DNA of 64,000 nucleotides. It comes from Immundisolibacterales bacterium. GTDB lineage: Bacteria; Pseudomonadota; Gammaproteobacteria; HK1. Below the pieces are notes generated by a model that saw only the letters and a program-made list of their open reading frames with translations, was not told the DNA's origin and made no database searches. The DNA is taken from the NCBI GenBank assembly GCA_026712715.1, contig JAPOPW010000024.1, forward strand, positions 62,001 to 126,000. The letters run 5' to 3'. Positions within the stretch are counted from its first letter, which is position 1, and each line of letters starts with the position of its first letter. The position numbers were made by a program, and so were the translations under genes. This document shows, piece after piece, positions 9,059 to 18,184 of this stretch.

Positions 9059-10729
9059 ATGGAAACGCTGGACCACTACTACGATACCGGGTCGTACTCG
9101 CGCCCCATTTCCACTGATTCGGCCGAAGCGCAGGCCTGGTTCGATCACGGACTCGCGTGGGCGTACGGGTTCAACCTCGAGGAATCCCTCGACTGCTTTC
9201 GCCGGGCCGTCGCGGCGGACCCCGATTGCGCGATGGCCCACTGGGGGGTCGCCTACGCGGCGGGTCCCTACTACAACCGCCAGTGGGACCGGTTCGACGC
9301 GACCGAGCTGCCGAGACGGCTGCAGGAGACCCATGCGGCCGCCGAGCGGGCGCTCGCGCTCGGTCACCGCGCGACCGGGGTCGAAAGGGCGCTCGTCGAG
9401 GCGATGGCGGTTCGCTGCCCCTCGGACCGCGAGCCCGCGGACTTCACCGCCCGGACCGAGGGCTACGCCGACACCATGCGCGAGGCCTGGCGTGCGTTTC
9501 CCGACGATCCGGACGTCTGCACCCTGTTCGCCGACGCTCTCATGTCCCGGACCCCGTGGATGCTCTGGGACCTCGAGACCGGCGCCCCCCGCTCCGGCGC
9601 CTCGACCCTCGAAGTGCGGGAGGTGCTGGAGCGCGCCATTTCGGACCGGGAAGCGGCGGGGAAGCCCGCCCACGCCGGGATGCTCCACTTCTACATCCAC
9701 CTCATGGAGATGTCGCCGACCCCGGAGGCCGCGCTTCGTGCCGGAGACGAGCTCTATGCGCTCGCGCGCGATTGCGGCCACCTGCAGCACATGGCGACGC
9801 ACATCGATTTCCAGTGCGGGCACTATCGCAACGTCGTCGTGCGCAACTCCGCCGCGATCGCGCGCAACCGCAAGTACTTCGAGCGCAACGGGGCCCTCAA
9901 CCTGTATTCCTACGCGCGCATCCACGACATCCACTTCAAGCTCTACGGGGCGCTGTTCCTCGGCCAGTACCACGCCGCCATGGAGGCGGTGCGCGAGTTC
10001 GCGGAGACCGTCCCCGAGGCACTGATCCGGATTGAGAGCCCGCCGATGGCGGACATGCTGGAGGGCTACTACGGGCTCGGGCTGCACGCGCTCGTGCGCT
10101 TCGGGCGCTGGCGGGAGATCGTCGCGGAGCCGTTGCCGCCGGACCCGGATCTCTACCTCGTCACCACCGCGGTCACCCACTACGCGAAGACCGCGGCCCA
10201 CGCGGCCCTCGGAGAGGTGTCCGCGGCCGCGCGCGAGAAGGACGGGTTCGCCGCCGCGGTGGCGCGCGTTCCGTCGAGCCGCACCCTGTTCAACAACGTG
10301 TGGCTCGACATCTTCGCGATCGCGTCGCGAATGCTCGACGGCGAGATCGAATACCGCCGGGGTCGCCACGAAGTCGCGTTCGAGCACTTGCGCGAGGCGA
10401 TCCGGCTCGAGGACCACCTGCCCTACGACGAGCCGTGGGGATGGATGCAGCCGGTTCGGCACGCGCTCGGCGCGTTGCTGCTCGAGCAGGGCCGGGTCGC
10501 GGAAGCGGAGGCGGTCTATCGCGAGGACCTCGGATTCGACGATCGAGTCATCCGGGCCCGGCGGCACCCCGACAACGTCTGGAGCCTGCACGGCCTGCAC
10601 GAATGCCTGCGTCGCGGGGGCAAGCACGCGGAGGCCGGCATGATCGGGGCGCGCCTCGAGATCGCGCTCGCGCGGGCCGACGTCCCGATCCGCTCTTCGT
10701 GCTTCTGCCGCCTGACGCACGGCTCCTGA
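9059..10729 (+). CDS. Tetratricopeptide repeat protein, TTC38-like
   Basis: Cytoplasmic helical-repeat protein of 556 aa. Near the N-terminus the sequence reads AWFDHGLAWAYGFNLEESLDCFRRAV then CAMAHWGVAYAAGPYYN, characteristic of the bacterial TTC38-like family, and TPR-type helices recur through the length. There is no signal peptide. The ATG at 9059 has a GGAGCAGG ribosome site; a longer frame upstream looks non-coding. Members are common but of unknown function, presumably scaffolding or ligand binding. A weak hairpin (AGGGCC/GGCCCT at 8967-8981) lies between it and the oxygenase gene, so it may be separately transcribed. Confidence 0.78.
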   Translation: METLDHYYDTGSYSRPISTDSAEAQAWFDHGLAWAYGFNLEESLDCFRRAVAADPDCAMAHWGVAYAAGPYYNRQWDRFDATELPRRLQETHAAAERALALGHRATGVERALVEAMAVRCPSDREPADFTARTEGYADTMREAWRAFPDDPDVCTLFADALMSRTPWMLWDLETGAPRSGASTLEVREVLERAISDREAAGKPAHAGMLHFYIHLMEMSPTPEAALRAGDELYALARDCGHLQHMATHIDFQCGHYRNVVVRNSAAIARNRKYFERNGALNLYSYARIHDIHFKLYGALFLGQYHAAMEAVREFAETVPEALIRIESPPMADMLEGYYGLGLHALVRFGRWREIVAEPLPPDPDLYLVTTAVTHYAKTAAHAALGEVSAAAREKDGFAAAVARVPSSRTLFNNVWLDIFAIASRMLDGEIEYRRGRHEVAFEHLREAIRLEDHLPYDEPWGWMQPVRHALGALLLEQGRVAEAEAVYREDLGFDDRVIRARRHPDNVWSLHGLHECLRRGGKHAEAGMIGARLEIALARADVPIRSSCFCRLTHGS

Positions 10730-10771
10730 TCCGCGGCGGGAACCGGCGGACTCGAGCGTGGCCCTCGCGCG

Positions 10772-11449
10772 CTAACCGGACGTCCGGGGGCGACTGCTCC
10801 TGTTGAGGATGCGGGCTGCCGCGCAGGCGGCCCCGTAGCCGTTGTCGATGTTGACGACCGTGATGCCGGGGGCGCAGCTCGTGAGGGTGGCCCGCAGGGC
10901 GGTCTCGCCGCCCGCCGCGACCCCGTAGCCGGTCGAGGTCGGCACCGCGATGACGGCGCCCGGAACGAGGCCGCCGATGACGCTCGCGAGGGCCGCCTCC
11001 ATGCCGGCGACCGCGATCACGACGTCGAGGGATCGGATCTCGTCCACCCGCTCGAGAAGCCGCCAGAGGCCGGCCACCCCGACGTCGTGGATCTCGCAGC
11101 AGGCATGCCCGTCGTAGAGGAGGGTGCGAGCCGCCTCGCGGGCGACGGGGATGTCCGAGGAGCCGGCGGTTACCACGCCGGCGCGGGGTTCGCCCGGGGC
11201 GCCCGGCTCCACGCCACCGAGAATCGCCGTTCTCGAGATCGAATCGTAGTCGAGGCGGGCGGCGTGCCCGGCCGGCAGCGCCGCGTGCACCTCCGGGTCG
11301 AGGCGGGTGAGGAGGAGGCGCCGCCCGGCGGATTCCCCGTGGGCGAGGATCCCCTCGATCTGGGCGAGGGACTTGCCGGCGCAGAAGATCGCCTCGTCGA
11401 GCCCGGTCCGCTCGCGGCGCGACGAGTCCAGGGTGAACTCTGCGCTCAC
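10772..11449 (-). CDS. larB: Nickel-pincer cofactor biosynthesis carboxylase/hydrolase LarB
   Basis: LarB (225 aa) makes pyridinium-3,5-biscarboxylic acid mononucleotide from nicotinic acid adenine dinucleotide, the first step to the nickel-pincer nucleotide cofactor. The C-terminal part resembles the PurE/AIR-carboxylase fold, with the characteristic GVVTAGSSDIPVAREAA, AGMEAALASVIGGL and VPTSTGYGV stretches and the terminal NIDNGYGAACAAARI. It is the last gene of a larC-larE-larB run on this strand. No larA-like enzyme that would use the cofactor is in the window. Confidence 0.93.
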   Translation of the reverse strand: MSAEFTLDSSRRERTGLDEAIFCAGKSLAQIEGILAHGESAGRRLLLTRLDPEVHAALPAGHAARLDYDSISRTAILGGVEPGAPGEPRAGVVTAGSSDIPVAREAARTLLYDGHACCEIHDVGVAGLWRLLERVDEIRSLDVVIAVAGMEAALASVIGGLVPGAVIAVPTSTGYGVAAGGETALRATLTSCAPGITVVNIDNGYGAACAAARILNRSSRPRTSG

Positions 11450-11536
11450 GTCGCGTCCGGCGCCCGTTTCGGAGCGGGGTTGTCGCCTCCGAAAGGCCGG
11501 CTCGCGGCCCGCTCTCTCATGTCGCGTGCGTCCGGG

Positions 11537-12364
11537 TCAACGCAGGAACGCGCTGCCCATCCGGTACGGCTCGAAGCGCACGGGACGGGAAGCGAGCCGC
11601 GCACCGAAGGCGGCCCGCCCCTCGTCCGCCATTGCGGCTCCGGCGGCGGGGTCGAGCCGCTCGAGAGCAGCGGGGTCGAGCTCGACGACGACCGCCTCGC
11701 GCCGCACCCGGCAGCGGACCGATTGTGGCGCGAGGGCGCTCCGCACCCGCACCTCGACCCGGTGGATGGCGGTGAGGTCGCCGGCGTCGATGGCGATCCC
11801 GGTCTCGACCCGGCTCGAGAGGCACGGCGCGGCCGGCAGCTCGGCGAGGTCGTCGAGTCCGAGCGAACGGGCGACGGCGCGAACGTCGCTCTTGCGCAGC
11901 CCCGCCTCGACGTAGGGATGGCGCACCGCGTTCTCCCCGGCCGCGACGAGCCCCGGACGGTAGTCGCCGAGGTCGTCAACATTGGTTCCCGAGACGAGGG
12001 TTCCCTCCGCCCGGGCGGCCATCGTTCCGTAGAGGTTCGACTTGCAGAAGTAGCACCGATTGGCCGGGTTCGCCATGTAGCGCGCGTCCCCGAACTCGCC
12101 CGCGTCCATCACCTCGAGGGTCCATCCCTCGCGTTCCGCGTACCCGCGCACCCGGCGAGTCGCCTCGGGGGGCACGGCGGGAGAGACCGCGTGGTACATC
12201 CGCGTGTCCGCACCGAGGGTGCGTCCGGCGACGACCGCGAGGGTCATGCTGTCGACCCCGCCGCTCACCGCGACGGCCACCTTCCCGAGGCCGCGAAGGC
12301 ACGCGCGAAGGCCCGCGAGGGCGCGGGAATGGTCGAGGGGGGAGGATCGTGGTTCGCGGTTCAT
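11537..12364 (-). CDS. larE: Pyridinium-3,5-biscarboxylate sulfurtransferase LarE
   Basis: LarE (275 aa) adenylylates and thiolates the LarB product, inserting the two sulfurs that later bind nickel. A PP-loop ATP-binding motif SGGVDS lies at residues 34-39. Cys104 and Cys107 (CYFC) and Cys181 (PCLSSR) form the three-cysteine arrangement known from LarE proteins that carry a [4Fe-4S] cluster, as opposed to those that sacrifice a single cysteine. The assignment to the cluster type is inference from these residues. The ATG at 12364 is preferred; the frame extends 23 codons upstream with no conserved content. Confidence 0.92.
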   Translation of the reverse strand: MNREPRSSPLDHSRALAGLRACLRGLGKVAVAVSGGVDSMTLAVVAGRTLGADTRMYHAVSPAVPPEATRRVRGYAEREGWTLEVMDAGEFGDARYMANPANRCYFCKSNLYGTMAARAEGTLVSGTNVDDLGDYRPGLVAAGENAVRHPYVEAGLRKSDVRAVARSLGLDDLAELPAAPCLSSRVETGIAIDAGDLTAIHRVEVRVRSALAPQSVRCRVRREAVVVELDPAALERLDPAAGAAMADEGRAAFGARLASRPVRFEPYRMGSAFLR

Positions 12365-12476
12365 GTCCGGCGAGCCACCGGTCTCCGATTCGCTCCAGGG
12401 CAACCGGGAGGCTTTGCTCCGCCGGGTTCGCAATTATCCCCGTACGCGCTACGTGGCGCCATTTCGCCCACCTCGC

Positions 12477-13742
12477 TCACGTCGACTCCGCCCGCCTCCG
12501 TATCGCCTCCCGCCCGGCGCGTCCGGCGCCGGCATCCGCGAGATCGTCCATTTCCGCCTTTACGGTCACGTCTCCTTCCGGCCGACGCGTGCGCTTCACC
12601 CGGATGGCCTCGCCCGCCGCATCGCTCACCGCCGCCTCGCGCGCCAGGGCGGCCCGGCCGACGGCCTGCCAGCGTACCCCGATCGTCGTCGTCTCGGCAA
12701 AGCAGCCCTCGATTACCCGATCTCGCGCCGCGGGACGGGCGAGCACGCGGATGCTGGCCACCATGCGGCCCTTCTTGCCGAGGGCGGGGGTCTGGACCAC
12801 GTCGAGCACCCCGTCCGTCGCGCGCAGACGTTCGAGCCCGACCGCGAGGTCTTCCGGCGTCTGGTCGTCCACCTCGAACGAGCAGATTCCAACCGTCTCT
12901 TCCCGCCACCCAATCGCCGACGCCGCGCAATCGAGGACGAGCGCCCGCAGGACGTTGCTCATGCCCGGAAGGGTGCGGCTGCCGAAGCCGTGCCCGGTCC
13001 TGGCGAGCCTCCCCTCCATCCCGGCGAGCTCGAAGGTGGGCTCGAGGTGTCGAAGGATCGCCGCTCCGGTCGGGGTGACCCGCTCTCCGTCCACTCCGTC
13101 GTGGCGGGTCGGACAGCCCCGGAGGAGGAGGGCGGTCGCGGGTGCCGGTACCGGCAGCATGCCGTGCGCGGTCCGTACCTGTCCTCCCCCCAGCGGGAGC
13201 GGCGAGCAGGACCAGGTGACGGGCTCGAGGGAATCGATGAGCCAGGCCGCGCAGACGACGTCCGCGATGGAGTCCCACGCGCCGACCTCGTGGAAGGTGA
13301 CGTCTGCCACCGCGATGCCGTGCACCTCGGCCTCCGCCTGCGCGAGGACGAGGAAGATGGCGTCGGCCCGCTCCGCGACCGGCGCGGCGAGACCGCTCTC
13401 CCGGAGCCACGCCCGGATGTCCGCGAACCGGCGGTGAGGGTGACCGTGGCCATGTCCGTGACCATGTCTGTGGCCGTGGCCGTGGCCGTGGACCTGGTGA
13501 TGGTCGTGGTCGTGGTGGTCGTCGTGCCCGTCGTCGACTCCGGGCGCGGGGACGGCATGAAAGCGCCGCCCCTGGAGCACCCCGTCCGTGAACCGCTCGG
13601 ACCGCACGGCGACGATCTCGGGCAGCCGGGACTCCGCGAGTACCGCCGCGAGCGCTTCCGCGCGCTCGGGAAAGGCGTCGAGGAGCGCGGCGGCAAACAT
13701 GTCGCCGGCCACCCCGCCGACGGGATCCAGATGAACGTGCAC
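12477..13742 (-). CDS. larC: Nickel insertion protein LarC with His-rich segment
   Basis: LarC (421 aa) is the CTP-dependent cyclometallase that inserts nickel into the pincer cofactor. The N-terminus LDPVGGVAGDMFAAALLDAF is the family signature. A segment at about residues 70-103 is dominated by His, Asp and Gly (alternating HG repeats) and is a plausible nickel store. In some species larC is split and needs a frameshift; here it is one continuous frame. No ATG precedes the conserved N-terminus, so I start at the GTG at 13742. The gap to larE is 112 nt. The divergent neighbour is a YHS-domain gene. Confidence 0.92.
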   Translation of the reverse strand: MHVHLDPVGGVAGDMFAAALLDAFPERAEALAAVLAESRLPEIVAVRSERFTDGVLQGRRFHAVPAPGVDDGHDDHHDHDHHQVHGHGHGHRHGHGHGHGHPHRRFADIRAWLRESGLAAPVAERADAIFLVLAQAEAEVHGIAVADVTFHEVGAWDSIADVVCAAWLIDSLEPVTWSCSPLPLGGGQVRTAHGMLPVPAPATALLLRGCPTRHDGVDGERVTPTGAAILRHLEPTFELAGMEGRLARTGHGFGSRTLPGMSNVLRALVLDCAASAIGWREETVGICSFEVDDQTPEDLAVGLERLRATDGVLDVVQTPALGKKGRMVASIRVLARPAARDRVIEGCFAETTTIGVRWQAVGRAALAREAAVSDAAGEAIRVKRTRRPEGDVTVKAEMDDLADAGAGRAGREAIRRRAEST

Positions 13743-13835
13743 GCGAGCGATTCTACTCCGGTTCCGGCCGCGTTCCGGTCTATCATCGCAATTCGACGAC
13801 CCGGCCGGGGTGCCTTCATGGGAGATCGGAAGCAG

Positions 13836-14309
13836 ATGAGCGCGGACCGAATGACCAACATCACGCGCAAGGCGGTTCTGCCGCTCCTTGCGGCAACGGC
13901 GATACTGTTCGCGGGTAGTGCATCGGCGCTCGAACCGGTGTTCTCGACCACGTTCGGGGGAGCCATCCGCGGGTACGACCCGGTGGCCTACTTCACCGAA
14001 GGGCGACCCGTCGAGGGGCAAAGCGCCCATCGCTTCGAGTGGATGGGCGCCACGTGGTCCTTCGCGAGCGCGGAGAACCGCGCGGCCTTCGAGGCGGAGC
14101 CGGAGAAGTACGCCCCGCGCTACGGCGGGTACTGCGCGTGGGCGGTGAGCCAGGGCTATACCGCTTCGATCGACCCCGACGCCTGGCGGATCGTGGACGG
14201 GGCGCTCTACCTCAACTACAGCCTGTCCGTGCAGAAGCAGTGGGAGAAGGACGTCCCCGGCAACATCGCGAAGGCGGACGTCAACTGGCCGGGGCTCCGC
14301 GACGGATAG
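13836..14309 (+). CDS. Secreted YHS domain-containing protein
   Basis: Exported protein (157 aa) with an N-terminal signal peptide (hydrophobic run ending ASA, about residue 30) and one YHS domain: GYDPVAYFTEGRPVEG, then a conserved WMGATWSFASAENRAAFEAEPEKYAPRYGGYCAWA segment. YHS domains are associated with metal handling and with oxygenases, but this standalone YHS family has no settled function. The ATG at 13836 follows a GGAAG ribosome site; ATGs at 13818 and 13851 are alternatives. Its position next to the nickel-cofactor genes is suggestive but divergent. Confidence 0.82.
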   Translation: MSADRMTNITRKAVLPLLAATAILFAGSASALEPVFSTTFGGAIRGYDPVAYFTEGRPVEGQSAHRFEWMGATWSFASAENRAAFEAEPEKYAPRYGGYCAWAVSQGYTASIDPDAWRIVDGALYLNYSLSVQKQWEKDVPGNIAKADVNWPGLRDG

Positions 14310-14396
14310 CCGCCGGCCGGGCGTTGTCCGAAGTTCGTTCTCCGGTCGGTACCGTTGCCGTCCGGACCCGAATCCAATCAACCGGCAGTCCCGTCC

Positions 14397-14915
14397 ATGC
14401 ACCAGCTCGAGTCCCTGATCCGGGCCATTCCGGACTTTCCGAAGCCCGGCATCCTCTACCGCGACATCACTCCCCTGCTCGCCGATCCGGATGCGCTGGC
14501 GATCGCCGTGCGGGCGCTCGCGGAGCCGTTCCGTGGACGCGAGATTCAGGGCGTGGCGGGCATCGAGGCCCGTGGTTTCATCTTCGGCTGTCTCGTCGCG
14601 CGGGAGCTCTCCGCTTCGTTCGTCCCCATCCGCAAGCCCGGCAAGCTGCCGTACCGGAAGGTCTCGGAGTCCTACACGCTCGAGTACGGGGTCGGAACGA
14701 TCGATATGCACGTCGACGCGCTGACGGCGGGCGATCGGGTTCTCGTCGTCGACGATCTCATCGCGACCGGCGGCACCGCCGCCGCAAGCTGCACCCTCGT
14801 CGAGCGCCTCGGAGGCGAGGTCGCGGGGTGCTGCTTCGTGGTGGAACTCGTCGGTCTCGAGGGCCGAGCGCGACTCGACGGCCGCGACGTGCATACCCTG
14901 CTGCGCTTCGACTGA
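14397..14915 (+). CDS. apt: Adenine phosphoribosyltransferase
   Basis: Purine salvage enzyme (172 aa) converting adenine and PRPP to AMP in the cytoplasm. The N-terminus IRAIPDFPKPGILYRDITPLL and the PRPP-binding loop VLVVDDLIATGGTAAA at about residues 117-132 are diagnostic. Length matches the family. The ATG at 14397 agrees with homologues; there are 14 extra in-frame codons upstream. It converges with the helicase gene with only 14 nt between stops. Confidence 0.95.
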   Translation: MHQLESLIRAIPDFPKPGILYRDITPLLADPDALAIAVRALAEPFRGREIQGVAGIEARGFIFGCLVARELSASFVPIRKPGKLPYRKVSESYTLEYGVGTIDMHVDALTAGDRVLVVDDLIATGGTAAASCTLVERLGGEVAGCCFVVELVGLEGRARLDGRDVHTLLRFD

Positions 14916-14929
14916 GCCGGGGAGGCGCC

Positions 14930-16498
14930 TCAGGTCCGCACTTCCAGCTCGAGGATCCGATCGACCCGGAACATGCGCTCCTCGCCGCGCAGTGAACAGA
15001 AGGCACGCATCCCGAGGAAGCTCGCACCCATGTAGGACTCCGGACCCACGCTGACGGGTACGACAATCCGCTCGCTCTTCGTGTCGTCGGCCTTGAGGTA
15101 GGTCATCGCGATCTCGCCTCCCGTCCCGATCGCGCGCCGGATGGCCGCCGCCTTCTCCTCGGCCGGCATCGCCTCTTCCGAACGCCGGTAGCGGTAGCTC
15201 GTGAGGAACCGGCGGATGCGCCAGTCCGTGCGGATCGAGCTCTTCGCGATCGGCCGCCGGAGAACGATCCCCTCGAAGGACGTGCACCGGCTGAGCGCCA
15301 CGTAGGTCTGCCCCGGCGCGAACGCGCCGCGCTCGAGGTCCACCACGATGCGGTCGAAGGTCTTGCCCTGGGACTTGTGGATGGTGACCGCCCAGGCAAG
15401 GCGGAAGGGAAGCTGGGTGAAGTAGCCGATCGGCTCGCTCACGATGCGGTCGCCGGCGACCGCGAAACGGACGAGGTCCCAGGTGTGCGGCCGGACGTCG
15501 ACGAGGTCGTCGCCGTCGCGCAGGCGCACGAACAGGAAGTCCTCTCCCTCTTCGTCCTGCTCGAGGGACTCGACGGTGCCGATGCTGCCGTTGACCCAAC
15601 GGCCTGCCGCGTCGTTGTTGAGCATCATCACCTGCGCCCCTTCCTTGAAGGCGAGCTCGGTCGCGGTCGGGTAGTGCTCCCGGCCGAAATCGCCCGCGAT
15701 GTCGGCGCGCGCGAAGTGGGTTCTGCCGGGCAGCGACGCGAGCCGGTTCTCGTTGATGCGGTCGGCGTTGCGGTTGGTGGTGGTGAGGCTCACGTGAAAG
15801 AGGTCGCTCGCCGGCTCGAAGTCCGGGTCCAGACGCGCGTTGAGGTGATCGAGGTCTTCATCGTCCATCGTGTCGTTGCGGATCCGGTTGAGGAGGGCGA
15901 CGAAGTCCGCGTCCCTTTGCCGGTAGACCTTCTCGAGCTCGACGATCTCGAGGTCCTCGCCCGCGAGCGCGCGGGCGCTGAAGAAGTACGGGGTCTCGTA
16001 GACGGTTCGGAATATCTCGCGTTCCCCGCCGGTCACCACCGGCGGGAGCTGGTAGAGGTCGCCGACAAAGACCATCTGCACCCCTCCGAACGGCGTGTCG
16101 GGACGCGGCCCGTGCTGGCGCAGGAAGAGATCGACGCAGTCGAGGAGGTCCGCGCGGAGCATCGACACCTCGTCGATGACGATGGTCTCGAGCTTGCGAA
16201 TCAGATCCGGGTCGCGCGGCTTGCGGCGGCTCGCGCGCACCTGCTCCGGGGTCGCGTCGACCCCGAATCCGAAGAAGCGGTGCACGGTCTGTCCGTGCAC
16301 GTTGAGTGCCGCGACTCCGGTGGGGGCGAGGACTACCGGGTCCTTCGACGTGGTGGCGCGGAAGTGCTCGAGCAGGGTCGACTTGCCCGTTCCCGCCTTG
16401 CCGGTGACGAAGAGGCTCCGTTCGCCCGTTTCCATCAGCTCGAGGGCGCGCCCGAACTCCGGGTTGATCTCGATCGTCCCGGTCGGGCCGCCGCTCAT
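14930..16498 (-). CDS. Pif1/RecD2-like AAA family DNA helicase
   Basis: Superfamily 1B helicase (522 aa). Walker A GKAGTGKST lies at about residues 34-42, APTGVAALNVHG forms motif Ia, the Walker B stretch is TIVIDEVSMLRADLLD, and VFVGDLYQLPPVV is motif III. Near the C-terminus AWAVTIHKSQGKTFD and AYVALSRCTSFEGIVL-type motifs match the UvrD/Pif1 C-terminal fold, followed by about 100 residues of unassigned sequence. It presumably unwinds G-quadruplex, R-loop or forked DNA. I start at the ATG at 16498; a TTG three codons upstream is possible. Confidence 0.88.
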   Translation of the reverse strand: MSGGPTGTIEINPEFGRALELMETGERSLFVTGKAGTGKSTLLEHFRATTSKDPVVLAPTGVAALNVHGQTVHRFFGFGVDATPEQVRASRRKPRDPDLIRKLETIVIDEVSMLRADLLDCVDLFLRQHGPRPDTPFGGVQMVFVGDLYQLPPVVTGGEREIFRTVYETPYFFSARALAGEDLEIVELEKVYRQRDADFVALLNRIRNDTMDDEDLDHLNARLDPDFEPASDLFHVSLTTTNRNADRINENRLASLPGRTHFARADIAGDFGREHYPTATELAFKEGAQVMMLNNDAAGRWVNGSIGTVESLEQDEEGEDFLFVRLRDGDDLVDVRPHTWDLVRFAVAGDRIVSEPIGYFTQLPFRLAWAVTIHKSQGKTFDRIVVDLERGAFAPGQTYVALSRCTSFEGIVLRRPIAKSSIRTDWRIRRFLTSYRYRRSEEAMPAEEKAAAIRRAIGTGGEIAMTYLKADDTKSERIVVPVSVGPESYMGASFLGMRAFCSLRGEERMFRVDRILELEVRT

Positions 16499-16555
16499 CC
16501 GCGCCAATTCCGCCGCCCCCGTCGCCGTTCGTCCGGCCGGTCGCTCCGCGCTCCG

Positions 16556-16960
16556 TCAGTCCGGATGACCGCGAAACGCCTCGTCGACCGGGACGCGGAA
16601 CCCGTTGGCGAGGCGGTTGGTCTCGTTCGCGAGGGCCGCGACGGCCATCAGCTCGGCGAACATCTCGTCCGTCATGCCCCGCGCCCGCGCCCCTGCGGTG
16701 TGGCTGTGAATGCAGTACTCGCAGTTGTTGGTGGCGCTCACCGCCACGTAGACCATCTCCTTGACGAGCGGGTCGAGCGCCCCCGGCTTCATCACCGTCC
16801 TGACGTCGTTCCACACCCGCTCGAGGGTTTCGGGGTGGTTGGCCAGGACCTTCCAGAAGTTGTTGATCCAATCGGATCCGCGGGTCCGCATGATGTCGTC
16901 GTAGACCGCGCGGACCTCGGGGGCGGCGTCTTCGTACTCGATGATCGGCAGGAGCGGCAT
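16556..16960 (-). CDS. Carboxymuconolactone decarboxylase/AhpD-like protein
   Basis: Small all-helical protein (134 aa) with the AhpD-type redox motif NNCEYCIHSHT, that is CxxC followed by His three residues later. This suggests peroxide or thiol chemistry rather than true lactone decarboxylation. Its ATG lies 6 nt after the stop of the agmatinase-family gene, so they are cotranscribed. The role beside a ureohydrolase is not obvious. Confidence 0.83.
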   Translation of the reverse strand: MPLLPIIEYEDAAPEVRAVYDDIMRTRGSDWINNFWKVLANHPETLERVWNDVRTVMKPGALDPLVKEMVYVAVSATNNCEYCIHSHTAGARARGMTDEMFAELMAVAALANETNRLANGFRVPVDEAFRGHPD

Positions 16961-16966
16961 GTTCGG

Positions 16967-17941
16967 CTACCTCGGGTCGCTGGGAGAATCGGGGCGGCGC
17001 GCCGCGAGCGCGTCGGCGGCGACGCAGAGGATCTCGTACATCATCGTCGCCCCGACCAGGGCGGTGTTGCCGCTCGGGTCGAAGGGCGGGGCGACCTCCA
17101 CCACGTCGCCCCCGACGAGGTCGAGTCCGCGCAGGCCCCGCAGCATGAGCTGCGCCTCGTGCGTGGTATAGCCGCCGACCTCGGGGGTGCCGGTCCCGGG
17201 TGCGAAAACGGGGTCGAGCCCGTCCACGTCGAAGGAGATGTAGGTCGGTCCGTCCCCCGCGACCCGCCGCGCCTCCGCAATCGTCTTCTCGACCCCGAGC
17301 CCGTGGAACTCGTCCATCGTGATGACCCGCATGCCGGACTCGTAGCTGAATCGCCAGGCGTCGGGCTCGGCGGTCGCGCCGCGGATGCCGATCTGCACCG
17401 TCCGGGCCGGGTCGAGGAGCCCTTCCTCCACCGCGACCTTGAACGGCGCCCCATGGTGGACGGCGCTCCCCCAGCGGGGGCCGCCGGTGTCGCAGTGCGC
17501 GTCGAAGTGCACCATTCCGACCGGCCGGTCCGCGGCGATGGCCCGGAATATTGGCAGGGTCAGGGAGTGGTCGCCGCCGGCGGAGATCGGGACCGCCCCC
17601 GCCGCGTGCACCTCGCGGAAGAACGCTTCGATGTCGTCCAGACTGTCTTCCAGCCGGAAGGGACGGCGGATGAGGGCGTCGCCGACGTCGCGTACCCGGC
17701 AGAGCTCGTAGGGGTTGATGCGGTTCGCCGGGTTGAACGCCCGCATGAGGCCCGACTGGTTCCGGATCTCGCGCGGGCCGTGCCGGGCGCCGGGCCGGTT
17801 CGTCACCCCGCCGTCGAGCGGCACGCCGACGAGCGCGATGTCCGCCTCGGCGGGATCCTCGGTGTGCGGCGCCCGCATGAGGGTGGGTATGCCGGTGTAG
17901 CGGGGGCGCTGCAAGGGATCGGCGAACGGGTCTTCGGTCAT
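16967..17941 (-). CDS. Agmatinase/ureohydrolase family protein
   Basis: Mn-dependent ureohydrolase (324 aa) cleaving a guanidino compound to urea and an amine. Metal-binding motifs are visible in order: SAGGDHSLTLP, HFDAHCDTG and SFDVDGLDPVFAPGTGTPE. Length and motifs fit agmatinase, guanidinobutyrase and guanidinopropionase alike, so the substrate stays open. It is cotranscribed with the AhpD-like gene and diverges from a class III aminotransferase, which could act on the amine product. Confidence 0.88.
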   Translation of the reverse strand: MTEDPFADPLQRPRYTGIPTLMRAPHTEDPAEADIALVGVPLDGGVTNRPGARHGPREIRNQSGLMRAFNPANRINPYELCRVRDVGDALIRRPFRLEDSLDDIEAFFREVHAAGAVPISAGGDHSLTLPIFRAIAADRPVGMVHFDAHCDTGGPRWGSAVHHGAPFKVAVEEGLLDPARTVQIGIRGATAEPDAWRFSYESGMRVITMDEFHGLGVEKTIAEARRVAGDGPTYISFDVDGLDPVFAPGTGTPEVGGYTTHEAQLMLRGLRGLDLVGGDVVEVAPPFDPSGNTALVGATMMYEILCVAADALAARRPDSPSDPR

Positions 17942-18074
17942 CGCGGACTTCTCCGGAGCTCTTCGCTGGCGGGGCGATTATGCGCGTGGCCGGGGCGTAT
18001 CGCGAGGGGAGGGCGCGCTTCGCCGCGGCCGCACTCCGCCGGACCGAACCGCGTCTACCTGCTACGCTTCGTAC

Positions 18075-18116
18075 CGGACACGAGACGCCGGACACGAGAC
18101 GCCGGACACGAGATAC
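18075..18116. repeat. 14-bp tandem repeat, three copies
   Basis: The unit CGGACACGAGACGC occurs twice in tandem (18075-18088, 18089-18102), then as CGGACACGAGATAC (18103-18116), followed by more degenerate copies to about 18144. The array is bracketed by GTACCG (18071-18076) and CGGTAC (18137-18142). It lies 68 nt before the aminotransferase start and is probably non-coding. Confidence 0.85.
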
Positions 18117-18184
18117 CAGATGCCGGACGCCGGATACGGTACACCCGGCCGCGCAACCGAGGCTCGACCACGAGGGGTTCGCCG

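Noticed and set aside
12477-13742. Programmed frameshift in larC
   Set aside because: Both halves of LarC are in one continuous frame here.
13743-15599. Very long - strand reading frame continuing upstream of larC
   Set aside because: It overlaps the YHS, apt and helicase genes, which are firmly supported; only the part from the GTG at 13742 shows LarC sequence.
15377-18184. Long + strand open frame upstream of the aminotransferase
   Set aside because: It is the antisense of the helicase and ureohydrolase genes, open only because of high GC; protein-like content begins at the ATG at 18185.
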